From Candidatus Nyctobacter psychrophilus (GTDB lineage: Bacteria > Vulcanimicrobiota > Vulcanimicrobiia > Vulcanimicrobiales > Vulcanimicrobiaceae), in NCBI GenBank assembly GCA_014305025.1, contig JACRTY010000021.1, positions 248,001-312,000 of the forward strand: DNA of 64,000 nt. Direction: 5' to 3'. Position numbers and translations under genes: made by a program. Positions 38,601 to 48,230 of this stretch are shown here, piece after piece. The notes under the pieces are model-generated. The model did no database searches and was not told where the DNA came from. It was given only the letters and a program-made list of their open reading frames with translations. Positions within the stretch are counted from its first letter, which is position 1; each line of letters begins with the position of its first letter.

Positions 38601-38990
38601 CCGGCGTTGCCGCTGACGCCGAGCGGCAAGATCGATCGCCGCGCGCTGCCGGATCCGCAGCCGTCGGCCGGCTGCGAAACCCACGTCGATCCGCGCACCG
38701 AAACCGAAGCGACGTTGGCCGCCATCTGGGCCGACGTCTTGCGGCGCGACCGCGTGGGCGTGAGCGATCACTTCCTCGCGCTCGGAGGACACTCGCTGCT
38801 GGCCATTCGCATCCTCGGAAAGGTGAGTCGCGCGTTCGGCCTGCGGTTGCCGCTGCGCGCGCTCTTCGAATCGCCGACCATCGAGACGTTGGCCGCCGTC
38901 ATCGACAACACTGTCGCGTCGGAACCCGACGACTTCGGCCTCGTCACGCGCGCCGCGTCCCGAACGCGCGGAAACCAGAACGAGCGATGA
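35634..38990 (+). CDS. NRPS5: C-A(Asp)-T
   Basis: An 1118-residue elongation module. N-terminal helix DAALLDQLLSEAG, C domain with HHIVCDG at 167, A core TSGSTGVPKG at 647, carrier LGGHSL at 1050. The code D-L-T-K-V-G-H-V-G-K predicts Asp. Compared with NRPS2 and NRPS3, the A domain carries an extra loop of about ten residues before the ADLGNT core (ADVPRDASGDGLDALGG), shared only with NRPS6, so 5 and 6 form a second duplicate pair. Its start and stop each overlap the neighbours by four nt. Confidence 0.93.
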
Positions 38991-41900
38991 TCGGGACGAG
39001 CGTCTTCCCGCTATCGTACGCGCAAGAGTTGTTGTGGCAGCTTCACCGCGCCTTGCCCGAAACGAGTGCCTACAACGTTCCGCGCACGCGGCTGGTGCGC
39101 GGCCGGCTCGACGTCGAGGCGCTGCGCCGCGCGTTCGCTACCGTCGTCGAGCGTCATGAAATCTTGCGCAGCACGTACGGCTTCGAAGGGGAGGAGGCCG
39201 TGCAGATCGTGCACCCGCCGAGCGCGATCGACATCGCGGTGACCGACCTTTGCGCGTTGCCGCTGGATGCACGACGCGCGGAAGCCCAACGTCTGGCAGG
39301 CGAAGCGGCGTTGCGGCCCTTCGATCTCGAACGTCAGATGCCGTTACGCGTTTCGCTCTTCCGCACGGGCGAAGACGAGCATGTGCTGCACATCGATTCT
39401 CACCACATCGCCGCCGACGGCGGTTCGCGGGACATCCTGTTTCGCGAATTGGACACGTGCTATGCGGCGTTCTGCGCCGGGCGTACGCCGGAACTGCCCG
39501 CGCTGGAAATCCAGTTCGCCGATTACGCGGTCTGGGAACGGCGCTACCTCGCGGGTGAACGCCTCGAACGGCTGCTGGCGTATTGGCGCGCGGAACTCGG
39601 CGACGTCGAAACCGTACTGGATCTGCAGCCGGACCTTCCGGACGGCGCGCCGGCTGTGGATGACGCAGTAACCCGCTCGATCCTCATCGCGCCCGAATTG
39701 GCGGAGGCCGTCAAGGCGCTCGGCCGGCGCAGCGATGCGACGCTCTACATGACGCTCCTCGCCGCGTATGCAACGGTACTTCGCCTGTACGCCACCCAGG
39801 GTCAAGACGTGCTCGTCGGTTCGCCGATCTCGGGGCGTTCGCGGCCGGGACTCGACGAGTTGATCGGGTATTTCGTCAACACGACCGTGCAGCGCGTGCG
39901 CTTCCACGGCGATCCGTCGTTCGCCGACCTGATAACGCGCGTGCGGGAGAGTTGTCTCGGCGCGTACGACCACCAGGAGCTGCCCCTCGAGCGGCTCCTT
40001 CCCGAACTGCACGGCGGTCGCGCCGTCGCCCATGCGTCGCTCGTGCAAGCCGTTTTCACCATGCTCGACCCGGGCGAAGGTGGGAAAAGCCGGCTCGGCG
40101 ACCTCGACGTGCACCCCTTGCCCAGCGGCATCGGCACGACCAAATTCGACCTGACCCTGTTCATGGCGGAGCGCCCCGAGGGAGTATCGTTGTCGCTGCG
40201 TGTGCGTGCCGGCGTGTGGAGTGAAGCGACCGTCGACCGCTTTCTCGCGCGTTTGCAAAGCGTGTTGGCAACGGCAGCGGCGGACCCGAGCGTTTCCGTC
40301 TCACGCTTCCTGCTGCCCGACGATGCTGAGCGCGCCCAGCTTGCGCGCTGCAACGCGACGGAATGCGACGTCGGGCCCCCGACGAGCATCGTGGCACTTT
40401 TCGATCGAGCGCGCCTGCGCTTTCCGCAGCGGACGGCCCTGGTCTGCGGCACGTGCGAGCATTCGTATGAACGACTGGGCATGCGGGCCGACGCGCTTGC
40501 GCAACGTTTGTTGGCACGCGGTGCCGGCCCCAATCGCTGCGTCGGGATCCTGCTGGATCGCAGCGCAGAGTCAATCGTAGCGCTGTTGGCCGTCGCTAAG
40601 AGCGGGGCAGCGTACGCTTTCTTATCGCCCGATCTGCCGGCGACGCGGCTGCGACAGCAGATTGCCGAAAGCGACGCGCAGCTTGTCGTAACCTCCACGG
40701 CGTACGCGTCCCTCGTGCCACCGACCGTGAACGCGATCGTGTTCGATCATCCGGCGGAAGACGACCGGCGGCATGTCGACACGTTTCCTGCGGAACGCGT
40801 AGCGCCCGACGATCTTGCCTACGTGGTGTTCACGTCCGGCTCGACCGGGGTTCCCAAAGGCGTGGCCGTCACGCACGCCAACCTGGTGCATTACGTGCGC
40901 GCCATCTCGCGCATGTTCGCCGACGTCCCGGCGCAGCAGCGCGGTGATGGCCTGGCGGCGCTGAGCGGTTGGCATTTCGCTATGGCAAGCACGTTGTCGG
41001 CCGACCTCGGAAACACCGCGCTCTTTCCGGCGCTCTGCAGCGGCGGGACGCTGCATCTCTTGCCGGCGGAAGTCACGAGCGACGCCTCGCGCTTCACCGC
41101 GTACATGTCGTTGCACAGCGTGGACGTCTTGAAGATCACACCGGGCCATCTGCGCGCACTGCTTCCCGCGGGCGACGCGCTTGCGGCCGCGCTGCCGGCA
41201 CGTTGGCTCGTGTTCGGCGGCGAAGCGCTCACCTTCGAACTTGGTTGGCGCGTTCTCGCCGCGCGGCGCGCGCGCGTGCTCAACCATTACGGACCAACGG
41301 AAGGGACGGTCGGCGCGACGACGTTTGAACTGACGCCGGCCTCGCTTGCTGCGGCGCAGAACGCCGGCGCGCGAACCGTTCCGATCGGAACTCCGCTGGT
41401 CAACGTGCAGACGCATGTACTCGATCCCGAGCGTCGCCCCGTCCCGCCCGACCTCCCGGGCGATCTGTACCTGGGCGGCGCCGGCGTCGCTCGCGGTTAT
41501 CTGCACCGTCCCGATTTCACGGCCGAACGGTTCGTGACGTTCCTGGGCATCGGTCGCGCATATGCGACCGGTGACCGGGTACGCCGCCTGTCCGATGGCG
41601 CGCTCGAATATCTCGGGCGCAGCGACGCGCAAGTGAAGATCCGCGGGTACCGCGTAGAGCCGGGCGAGGTCGCGGCCGCCCTGCGCGCGTTCCCCGACAT
41701 CCTGGACGCGACCGTCGTGCCGTTCGGCGAGGTCGAGGCCGAACTCGCAGCCTACGTCATCACCTCGCCCGGGGTAGCGACACGTGCGGCAGCATTTGCC
41801 GAAGACGTTCGCAAGCGATTGGCTGCGACGCTTCCCGCGCACATGGTGCCCGGCGCCGTCATGATCGTTGAGGCTTTTCCACGCACTCCAAACGGCAAAC

Positions 41901-42298
41901 TCGATCGCCGCGCCTTGCCCGTTCCAACGAGCGGCTCGGATCGCGGCCCCGCTACCGCCGCACCCTGCACGGAGACGGAACGAGCGCTGGTCGACATCTG
42001 GGCGAATGCCTTCAAACGCGATCCGGAAGCCATCGGAACGTCGGACGACTTTTTGACCCTGGGGGGCCACTCACTGCTCGCGATTCGCGTGCTGGGGGCG
42101 GTGAGCCGGCAGTTCGGCGTGCGGTTTCCGCTGGGCGACCTTTTTGAATACCGGACGATCGCGCAATTAGCAGCGCGCATCGACGCGCAGATGACCCGTC
42201 CGTTCGAAGCGCACAGCGCGGAACCGGCGACCATCCCGCGCGCTCCTTTTCGGCAGCGCCCGGGACAGGACGGCAAAAGCGACGGTGCCACGCACTAG
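38987..42298 (+). CDS. NRPS6: C-A(Asp)-T
   Basis: A 1103-residue elongation module with almost no N-terminal linker before the C domain (FPLSYAQELLW). HHIAADG is at 139, the A core at 616 and carrier LGGHSL at 1025. The code D-L-T-K-V-G-H-V-G-K again predicts Asp, giving an Asp-Asp pair with NRPS5. It shares the extra A-domain loop with NRPS5 (ADVPAQQRGDGLAALSG). There is no TE, so the chain must pass to NRPS7 or NRPS8, encoded downstream behind the PPTase and a membrane protein. The stop lies inside the start of the PPTase gene (14-nt overlap). Confidence 0.93.
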   Translation: MIGTSVFPLSYAQELLWQLHRALPETSAYNVPRTRLVRGRLDVEALRRAFATVVERHEILRSTYGFEGEEAVQIVHPPSAIDIAVTDLCALPLDARRAEAQRLAGEAALRPFDLERQMPLRVSLFRTGEDEHVLHIDSHHIAADGGSRDILFRELDTCYAAFCAGRTPELPALEIQFADYAVWERRYLAGERLERLLAYWRAELGDVETVLDLQPDLPDGAPAVDDAVTRSILIAPELAEAVKALGRRSDATLYMTLLAAYATVLRLYATQGQDVLVGSPISGRSRPGLDELIGYFVNTTVQRVRFHGDPSFADLITRVRESCLGAYDHQELPLERLLPELHGGRAVAHASLVQAVFTMLDPGEGGKSRLGDLDVHPLPSGIGTTKFDLTLFMAERPEGVSLSLRVRAGVWSEATVDRFLARLQSVLATAAADPSVSVSRFLLPDDAERAQLARCNATECDVGPPTSIVALFDRARLRFPQRTALVCGTCEHSYERLGMRADALAQRLLARGAGPNRCVGILLDRSAESIVALLAVAKSGAAYAFLSPDLPATRLRQQIAESDAQLVVTSTAYASLVPPTVNAIVFDHPAEDDRRHVDTFPAERVAPDDLAYVVFTSGSTGVPKGVAVTHANLVHYVRAISRMFADVPAQQRGDGLAALSGWHFAMASTLSADLGNTALFPALCSGGTLHLLPAEVTSDASRFTAYMSLHSVDVLKITPGHLRALLPAGDALAAALPARWLVFGGEALTFELGWRVLAARRARVLNHYGPTEGTVGATTFELTPASLAAAQNAGARTVPIGTPLVNVQTHVLDPERRPVPPDLPGDLYLGGAGVARGYLHRPDFTAERFVTFLGIGRAYATGDRVRRLSDGALEYLGRSDAQVKIRGYRVEPGEVAAALRAFPDILDATVVPFGEVEAELAAYVITSPGVATRAAAFAEDVRKRLAATLPAHMVPGAVMIVEAFPRTPNGKLDRRALPVPTSGSDRGPATAAPCTETERALVDIWANAFKRDPEAIGTSDDFLTLGGHSLLAIRVLGAVSRQFGVRFPLGDLFEYRTIAQLAARIDAQMTRPFEAHSAEPATIPRAPFRQRPGQDGKSDGATH

Positions 42299-43034
42299 TG
42301 TCCCAACGCTCGGCGCTTGCGATGTGCACGTATGGGATGCCCGCGTCTCGGCATTCGCGGCGCAGGCAAGCGCTCTGCGCGCAACGCTCGACGGAAGCGA
42401 ATTGCAGCGCGCCGATCGCTTCCGCTTCGAGCGGGACCGTCTGCAATACGTCGTCGCGCATGGGCTGGTTCGCGCACTGCTCGGGGGGTATCTCGAAAGG
42501 CCTGCTTCCGTACTGCGCTTTGCAACCGGGCTCTACGGAAAGCCGGCACTCGTCGAACCGGCAATCCACCCGCCGCTCGAATACAATCTTTCACATTCAG
42601 GCGACGTCGTGCTGATCGCCGTCGCACGCCAACGAGCCGTCGGCATCGACGTCGAGCGTTGGGCGAAGCACATCGTGTACGACGAACTCGCGGAGTATTG
42701 CTTCTCAGCAGCGGAACGGAGCGAGCTGCGCGCCGCATCGCACCACGATAAAGCGGCAGCGTTCTTCGCCGGTTGGACGCGCAAAGAGGCGTACATCAAA
42801 GCGACGGGGCTAGGGATCACGGCGGGGCTGGACTACTTCGATGTTTCACTCGGCCCCGGCAATGCCGCAAAGCTTCTAAGAGACCGCAGGCCAAACTCGT
42901 CCGCCGGCTGGAGAATGGTCGACCTCCCGTTGGGTGCCGGCTATTCCGGCGCCGTGGTCGCTTGCGGCTACGACTGGCGCTTGCGACGCATCCCGTTGGC
43001 TCACGACGCTCTGGCGCTGGGTGCCGCCCCTTGA
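42285..43034 (+). CDS. Sfp-type 4'-phosphopantetheinyl transferase
   Basis: A 249-residue enzyme that moves phosphopantetheine from CoA onto the carrier Ser of the T domains. Family motifs are in order: GKPAL, YNLSHSGD, VGIDVE (Mg2+-binding Asp/Glu) and the second metal/catalytic motif FFAGWTRKEAYIKATGLG. The length fits Sfp rather than AcpS. The GTG start overlaps NRPS6 by 14 nt, and its TGA overlaps the TTG start of the membrane protein. This position inside the operon makes it the dedicated activator of the NRPSs. Confidence 0.93.
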   Translation: MPRTSVPTLGACDVHVWDARVSAFAAQASALRATLDGSELQRADRFRFERDRLQYVVAHGLVRALLGGYLERPASVLRFATGLYGKPALVEPAIHPPLEYNLSHSGDVVLIAVARQRAVGIDVERWAKHIVYDELAEYCFSAAERSELRAASHHDKAAAFFAGWTRKEAYIKATGLGITAGLDYFDVSLGPGNAAKLLRDRRPNSSAGWRMVDLPLGAGYSGAVVACGYDWRLRRIPLAHDALALGAAP

Positions 43035-44428
43035 AACTCGGCGCTCGTGCGGTCCTTTTGTCGCTGCTGTGCATCGTGGCGCTCGTCGCACTCCAGGGCA
43101 TTACGGTCGTCGCCATCGAGCGGGTGGCGATGCTTCACTCTCGAGTCGTCCCAGCTCAGGCCCATCTCGGCTACTACATCAATCCGGCGACGTGGGGGAA
43201 GATTACCGTGGCCGTCGTCGTGGGATCGAACTGTCTGGAAGCTTTGGCGCTGTACGGACTGTTTCGCTTCCTGCCTGCGCAGCGCACGCCCACCATCATC
43301 AAAGCGTGTACCGCAGCGGGGGTGGCCGCAATGCTGGGCATCTCGCTATCGGCGCGGCTCACCGGCTTAGACGCGATCCTCTACATCTACTTCGCGAAGG
43401 TGGCAAACCTGGGGACGGCTTATCACGTGCCGCCTTCCTTCACGCCGGTGGCGGACGGCTTCGGCAATTTGTACCCGGTCATCAGAAAGCTGCGGTTTGC
43501 CTCGCCGTACGGACCGCTTTGGGAGCTGTTCAACCGTGGCATCCTGGCCGGGACGCACACCATTGGGCAAGCGCTCTTCACGATAAAAATCGCCAACGCT
43601 GCCGCTCTGTTGGCCTGTTTTGCGGTGCTTTTCTTTTTGCGGTTGCCCTTTCGCCTGACAGCCCTCTTTTTTCTCAATCCGGCGCTTTACGACAACTACA
43701 TCGTTCAAGCACACAACGATCTGTTCGCCATCTTGCCCATTCTCGTTGCGCTGCTCGTAGCCAGGCGCGGTGCATTGACGTGGGCCGCGTTGCTGGCGTC
43801 GTTAGCGGGATTGGTCAAGATCAGCCTCACCGTCGTCGCGCTTGCGACCATTGCGTCGCTCGGCAACCGTCGCAAGCGGCTCGTGAGCGCTTCGCTCATC
43901 ATTGCCGTGCTCGCGCTGGGCTCAGCGCTGATCGGGGGCGCACCGTATCTTCACGCACTCACCTTCGTCGGTAAATCGCAAACTGCCGGCAGTGGCTCCC
44001 GCGTGATCAACGATGTGCGCCTGGTTCTTCAGGCGCTCATGCTCGTCGGCGCTTGCTTCGCGCTCCTTGACGCCGTCCTTTGGAAACGCGTAGTGCGCAG
44101 CGCAGTCTGGACGCTACCCGCCTTCAGCGGCCTCCTCCACGCGTGGTACTTTCCATGGACGGTACCGTTTGCCGTTCGGTTTGGGGTGACGGCAGCGGCT
44201 CTCGCGATCAGCTTGCCGTTGTCGGAAATTGCTACGAACCTGCGACTTACCGATCTCATCAAAGTAGATCCGCTGACGTTGAGCATGCTGATCATCGTCG
44301 CCGTGGCGGCACGCGAACTTATTGCGACCAAGGGGCGTGGCGAAGCGTTCACAATCGGCTCGCATGACGACGAAGTCAGCCCAAGAAGACGCGGGGACAC
44401 AGCAATGGGAGACTCCACAACGGGGTAA
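43031..44428 (+). CDS. Multi-pass membrane protein inside the cluster, paralogue of the gene at 12819
   Basis: About 465 residues with some 10 hydrophobic helices. It starts at a TTG that overlaps the PPTase stop (TTGA), after which the sequence begins with a clean hydrophobic helix (AVLLSLLCIVALVALQ); an apparent longer reading frame upstream overlaps the PPTase and is not used. It aligns end to end with the membrane protein at 12819-14204: HLGYYINPATWGK, ALYGLFRFLPA, AYHVPPSF and FFLNPALYDNYIVQAHNDLFAILP have direct counterparts. A GT-C/DUF2029-like glycosyltransferase fold is possible but no catalytic motif is secure. Its operon position suggests a role in peptide tailoring (for example sugar transfer on the outer face), export or self-protection; this is inference. 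Confidence 0.75.
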   Translation: MKLGARAVLLSLLCIVALVALQGITVVAIERVAMLHSRVVPAQAHLGYYINPATWGKITVAVVVGSNCLEALALYGLFRFLPAQRTPTIIKACTAAGVAAMLGISLSARLTGLDAILYIYFAKVANLGTAYHVPPSFTPVADGFGNLYPVIRKLRFASPYGPLWELFNRGILAGTHTIGQALFTIKIANAAALLACFAVLFFLRLPFRLTALFFLNPALYDNYIVQAHNDLFAILPILVALLVARRGALTWAALLASLAGLVKISLTVVALATIASLGNRRKRLVSASLIIAVLALGSALIGGAPYLHALTFVGKSQTAGSGSRVINDVRLVLQALMLVGACFALLDAVLWKRVVRSAVWTLPAFSGLLHAWYFPWTVPFAVRFGVTAAALAISLPLSEIATNLRLTDLIKVDPLTLSMLIIVAVAARELIATKGRGEAFTIGSHDDEVSPRRRGDTAMGDSTTG

Positions 44429-44472
44429 TCTGGGCCTTTGGTCGCTAGTTGTCGGCCTACGGGTGCATCGAG

Positions 44473-44481
44473 TGCTACACT
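44473..44481 (+). promoter_or_regulatory. Extended -10 candidate upstream of NRPS7
   Basis: TG-C-TACACT in the 279-nt gap between the membrane protein and NRPS7. The 10-mer GTGCTACACT is repeated in the gap before NRPS8 (48106-48115). No good -35 is visible, which suits an extended -10 promoter. If used, it gives NRPS7 a leader of about 215 nt holding two inverted repeats. Confidence 0.35.
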
Positions 44482-44512
44482 CTGCACGTTGCTTCCAACC
44501 GTCCCCGTGTTG

Positions 44513-44527
44513 CCTTGCACTGCAAGG
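44513..44527. promoter_or_regulatory. 15-bp palindrome in the NRPS7 leader
   Basis: CCTTGCA-C-TGCAAGG is a perfect 7-1-7 inverted repeat about 30 nt downstream of the extended -10 candidate. It could be an operator for an unlinked regulator or form an RNA hairpin. No regulator gene is in the cluster. Confidence 0.4.
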
Positions 44528-44571
44528 TTGCTGCTCGCAAACCAAGACCCACGAGCCCGGTGAAATGATGA

Positions 44572-44592
44572 GGCGGTTTATTATCGACCGCC
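44572..44592 (+). other. Short hairpin in the NRPS7 leader
   Basis: GGCGGT (44572-44577) and ACCGCC (44587-44592) form a perfect 6-bp stem with a 9-nt AT-rich loop, 115 nt before the NRPS7 start. No T-run follows. It could be a leftover terminator of the upstream operon or part of a structured leader. Confidence 0.3.
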
Positions 44593-44707
44593 GCGCTCGA
44601 CGAGCCCCTGTGCTGTAGACTTTTGTCCCTTCAACCCCGCAGCTCGGCTGGATGCGCGCGCGGTGCCGACCTTTCAATCGCCCGTTTCGGAATGAAAAGA
44701 TAAATCG

Positions 44708-47700
44708 ATGCAGACGATGACCCGCTCAAGGGAACCCGAGATTGCCCTGCGCCGCTGGTCGGCTCATGTCGCAGGGGCGCCTCCCGCATTGCCCTTGCCG
44801 GCTGATCGGATTCGGCCAACGCGGAAGGCCGTCGAGTCGCGTACGCATGCCTTCGCTGTTCGCGATCTCTCCGAGCTCGCGGTCCTAGCTGCGACGGAAG
44901 GGGCTGACCAAGGCGAGATCGCACTGGCTGCGTTCGTCGCGCTCTTGCATCGATATTCCGGTGAAAGCGACATCGTGGTCGCTGCTTGGGAATCGGCGGG
45001 GTACGCGCCGCTGCGGCTCAAGGTCGACGGAGCGCTTACGTTTCGGATGCTGCTACGCGCACTGCGGGATGCGGTGCGCGCCATGCCCGACCAGACTAAC
45101 GTCCCGCCCCAGGCGGCGGGTGCACGACTCTTAGCACATGCCGGATTCGCTGCGGCTCGCTGCGGAGAGTTACCCGATGTGCGCTCGCTTGCGACCGACG
45201 TCGCGCTCGCGTTCGCGGAACAAAAGGAGACGTTCCTCGAGTTTCTGCTTGCTTACCGTCCCGATATGTTCGAATTTTCCACCATTCAACGCGTCGCCGG
45301 CCATTTTGAGATGGTGCTGACTGCGGCCGTGCGTGCGCCCGATCTGCGCATTGGGTCGCTCCCCTTCTTGACGGCGAAGGAACGAGACAATATCGAGGAC
45401 TGGAACGCGACGGAAGCACCATGCCGCCGGGACTGTAGCCTCGTCGAACTTCTACGTGAACAGGCGATCCGCTCGCCGAACGTGATTGCGGTCGAATTCG
45501 AAGGCGCGGTGTTGACGTATGCCGAGCTCGATGAACGCGCCAATCGCCTCGGTTCGTATTTGAGAGCGCGGGGTGTGGTTCCGGAGGCGCTGGTCGCGAT
45601 TGCGCTCGAGCGCTCACTCGACATGATTGTAGCGGTGCTCGGGGTGCAGCGCGCCGGGGGCGCCTACGTTCCCCTTGATCCCGGCTATCCCGCCGACCGC
45701 ATCGCCTTCATGCTGTCCGACTCGGCCGCCGTTGCGGTCGTGACGCAAGAAGCGGTGCGGAGCCGGCTCCCGGCACACCTGCCGCTGGTCGTATCGCTTG
45801 ACGCTGAGCGCGACGCCATCGCGCGGGCTTCGCCGCTCCCACCGCCGCTCGAACCAAACGGCGAGCGGCTGGCCTACGTGATCTACACCTCGGGGTCGAC
45901 CGGGGAACCCAAAGGCGTTCAGATCGAGCACCGCAACGTCGTAAACTTCTTGACCGGCATGAGGGCCGCCGTCAATATCGGAACGGGGCACACGCTCATC
46001 GCGCTGGCACCTCTTTCATTCGACATCTCGGGCCTCGACATCTATTTCACGCTTACGTCGGGCGCCCGCGTCGTAGTCGCATCGCGCGAAACGACCGTGA
46101 ACCCCAAGGCCTTGCTTGCCCTTATCGGCCGCAGTGATGCCACGCACATGCAAGCCACGCCGTCCACGTGGCAGATGCTCGTGGACGCTGGTTGGCCCGG
46201 GCGCAGCGGCCTGACGATCCTGTGTGGCGGGGAAGCCTTACCCGAACCGTTGGCCGACCAGCTTCTCGAACGCGCGCAGGCCGTCTGGAATCTGTACGGC
46301 CCGACAGAAGCGACGATCTGGGCGACGCTGCAACGTCTCGTACGTGACCGGCCGGTTACGATCGGCCGTCCGATGACGAACGTCACCGCCTATATCCTCG
46401 ACGCCGCGCTGCAACGGCTCCCCGTCGGCGTTCGCGGTGAGCTGTTCATCGGCGGAGAGGGGTTGGCGCGCGGGTATCTCCACCGTCCGGAACTCACGGC
46501 CGAACGTTTCCTACCTGACCCCTTCGGGCGAAACGCGAACGCGCGCATGTATCGCACTGGCGATTTGGCTCGCTTTCGGGCCGATGGAACGATCGAGTTC
46601 CTGGGCCGAGCCGACTTTCAGGTAAAGCTGCGCGGTTACCGGATCGAACCCGGCGAGATCGAGGCGGCCCTGCAAGCACGCCCCGAGATTCACTCTGCAG
46701 TGGTCGTCGTTCGCGAGGACGTTCCGGGGGAACAAATCTTAGTAGCCTATGTCACCGTCGTTCCAGGCGCGTCGGTCGCCTCCGGCGCCCTGCGGCACGA
46801 ACTCGGTGCGAGGCTGCCGAGCTATATGATTCCGGATGCGGTCGTTGCGCTTGGAGCGCTGCCGCTCAATACCAACGGAAAAATCGACCGGAGCCGCCTT
46901 CCGCCGCCGCCCCGTACAGCAAGTACCGACGCGTTACGCTCGGACGGCGTCCCGCCACAAACGCCGCTGGAAGCGCAGCTGGCAGGCATCTGGCAGGACG
47001 TCCTCAAGGTGCGTCCTATCGGAGTGACCGACGATTTCTTTGAACTCGGCGTCAGCTCGATCACGGCAGCACGGCTCTTCGACCGGATCGAGCGCGAACT
47101 CGGCGCCAAGTTGCCGTTGTCACCGCTTTTTGCGGCTCCCACGGTGCGAAAGCTCGCCGCCTTACTCGAGAGCGGCGATCATGCGCGACCGGCTACGTCG
47201 CTCGTTCCCATCCAACCACTCGGATCGAAAACACCGATTTTTTGCGTCCACGGCGGGGCCGGCACGATCCTTCACTTTCAGCCTCTCGCGAAAAGGCTTG
47301 GAGACATCCAGCCTTTTTACGGCCTCCAAATGAAGGGACTCTATGGTGACGCTGGGCCCAACCGAAGCGTGAAAGCCATGGCGCGACACTACCTGCGAGA
47401 AATGCGCAGGGTGCAGAACGCCGGCCCATACGTGCTCGCCGGATACTGCTTCGGCGGCATGGTTGCCGTCGAGATGGCACGTCAACTGCAACGCCGCGGC
47501 GAACAGGTCGCTTTGCTCGTAATGTTCAACGGCGCCAGCCCCCGCTACGTACGGCGATACGGGCCCGTCTGGAAACCGAAACCCCCGACAGAAGCGATCC
47601 CGTTTGCTCGGCGTGTACGCGCGGCCTTGAATGAACTGCGCCCGCACCGCTTGCGTCACCGCCTGCGGGCGCGCACTCGCCTTCGGGCAATGCGCGATCG

Positions 47701-48052
47701 CCTCCGCGCCTTGTTGGACCTGCCCGTCCCGGCGGGGCGCAGAGAAGCAGCGTTTCTCGGAATCTGCCGGGTGGCGGCGAGGCGCTACAGGCCAGGACCG
47801 ATATCCGCTCCGATGCTGCTGTTCAACGGTGAGGGACTGTATTGCGAGGCCGACCTAGGCTGGAGTCCCCATGCACGAGGCGGCCTGGAAATCATCGGCG
47901 TAGCCGGGGAGCACCGGAACGAGCGCGACACCATGCATGAACCGCAGATCGCATTCGTGGCGGACCGCCTGAGCCTTGCCCTCGCCTCCCTCCGGTGCAA
48001 CGCGGCCGACAGCGACTTGCCTGCCGGACAGTACCAAAAAGCTCCAGGCTAG
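44708..48052 (+). CDS. NRPS7: half C domain-A(Gly)-T-TE with Cys nucleophile
   Basis: 1114 residues. The first 200 or so resemble only the C-terminal lobe of a condensation domain (ALRRWSAHVAG, then FVALLHRYSGESDIVV); the lobe with the HHxxxDG motif is missing, and the 279-nt gap upstream does not encode it. The A core (YTSGSTGEPKG) is near 394 and the code D-I-L-Q-L-G-L-I-W-K is glycine. The carrier motif is LGVSS (780-784) instead of LGGHS. The C-terminal alpha/beta hydrolase has G-Y-C-F-G at 912-916, so the nucleophile is Cys914, and a late His in GEHRNERD. As built it cannot condense normally. It could load Gly and hand it in trans to another carrier, or its half C could be an evolutionary remnant. 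Confidence 0.9.
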   Translation: MQTMTRSREPEIALRRWSAHVAGAPPALPLPADRIRPTRKAVESRTHAFAVRDLSELAVLAATEGADQGEIALAAFVALLHRYSGESDIVVAAWESAGYAPLRLKVDGALTFRMLLRALRDAVRAMPDQTNVPPQAAGARLLAHAGFAAARCGELPDVRSLATDVALAFAEQKETFLEFLLAYRPDMFEFSTIQRVAGHFEMVLTAAVRAPDLRIGSLPFLTAKERDNIEDWNATEAPCRRDCSLVELLREQAIRSPNVIAVEFEGAVLTYAELDERANRLGSYLRARGVVPEALVAIALERSLDMIVAVLGVQRAGGAYVPLDPGYPADRIAFMLSDSAAVAVVTQEAVRSRLPAHLPLVVSLDAERDAIARASPLPPPLEPNGERLAYVIYTSGSTGEPKGVQIEHRNVVNFLTGMRAAVNIGTGHTLIALAPLSFDISGLDIYFTLTSGARVVVASRETTVNPKALLALIGRSDATHMQATPSTWQMLVDAGWPGRSGLTILCGGEALPEPLADQLLERAQAVWNLYGPTEATIWATLQRLVRDRPVTIGRPMTNVTAYILDAALQRLPVGVRGELFIGGEGLARGYLHRPELTAERFLPDPFGRNANARMYRTGDLARFRADGTIEFLGRADFQVKLRGYRIEPGEIEAALQARPEIHSAVVVVREDVPGEQILVAYVTVVPGASVASGALRHELGARLPSYMIPDAVVALGALPLNTNGKIDRSRLPPPPRTASTDALRSDGVPPQTPLEAQLAGIWQDVLKVRPIGVTDDFFELGVSSITAARLFDRIERELGAKLPLSPLFAAPTVRKLAALLESGDHARPATSLVPIQPLGSKTPIFCVHGGAGTILHFQPLAKRLGDIQPFYGLQMKGLYGDAGPNRSVKAMARHYLREMRRVQNAGPYVLAGYCFGGMVAVEMARQLQRRGEQVALLVMFNGASPRYVRRYGPVWKPKPPTEAIPFARRVRAALNELRPHRLRHRLRARTRLRAMRDRLRALLDLPVPAGRREAAFLGICRVAARRYRPGPISAPMLLFNGEGLYCEADLGWSPHARGGLEIIGVAGEHRNERDTMHEPQIAFVADRLSLALASLRCNAADSDLPAGQYQKAPG

Positions 48053-48106
48053 GTCTTTCGGCGGTAGGGTTAGGGGCCAAACTATCTGCGGCCCGCCCCC
48101 CACTTG

Positions 48107-48115
48107 TGCTACACT
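48107..48115 (+). promoter_or_regulatory. Extended -10 candidate upstream of NRPS8
   Basis: TG-C-TACACT, the same nonamer as at 44473-44481, in the 178-nt gap between NRPS7 and NRPS8. It would give a leader of about 110 nt for the NRPS8-ABC exporter unit. No -35 is evident. Confidence 0.35.
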
Positions 48116-48230
48116 TGACTGCGCCATGTTCTTTCCGTGCTCCTGGGCGCTTTGCTTTTTCGCACGCCGTTTGTTCGTAGCGTCGGCTTCCTGCGGCTCC
48201 CGCAACTAGGAATCGCCTTAGGGCCGTTGC

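Noticed and set aside
40622-42070. 482-codon minus-strand open frame
   Set aside because: Antisense shadow of NRPS6; no domain. The same applies to the 400-codon frame at 23268-24470 opposite NRPS2.
42773-43030. Longer start for the membrane protein at 43031
   Set aside because: The extension overlaps the PPTase in another frame and lacks membrane character; the TTG at 43031 overlaps the PPTase stop as in the other operon junctions.
48126-48209. 27-codon ORF (MFFPCSWALCFF...) just after the extended -10 before NRPS8
   Set aside because: It could be a leader peptide, but has no ribosome site, no attenuator-like codon run and no paired terminator.
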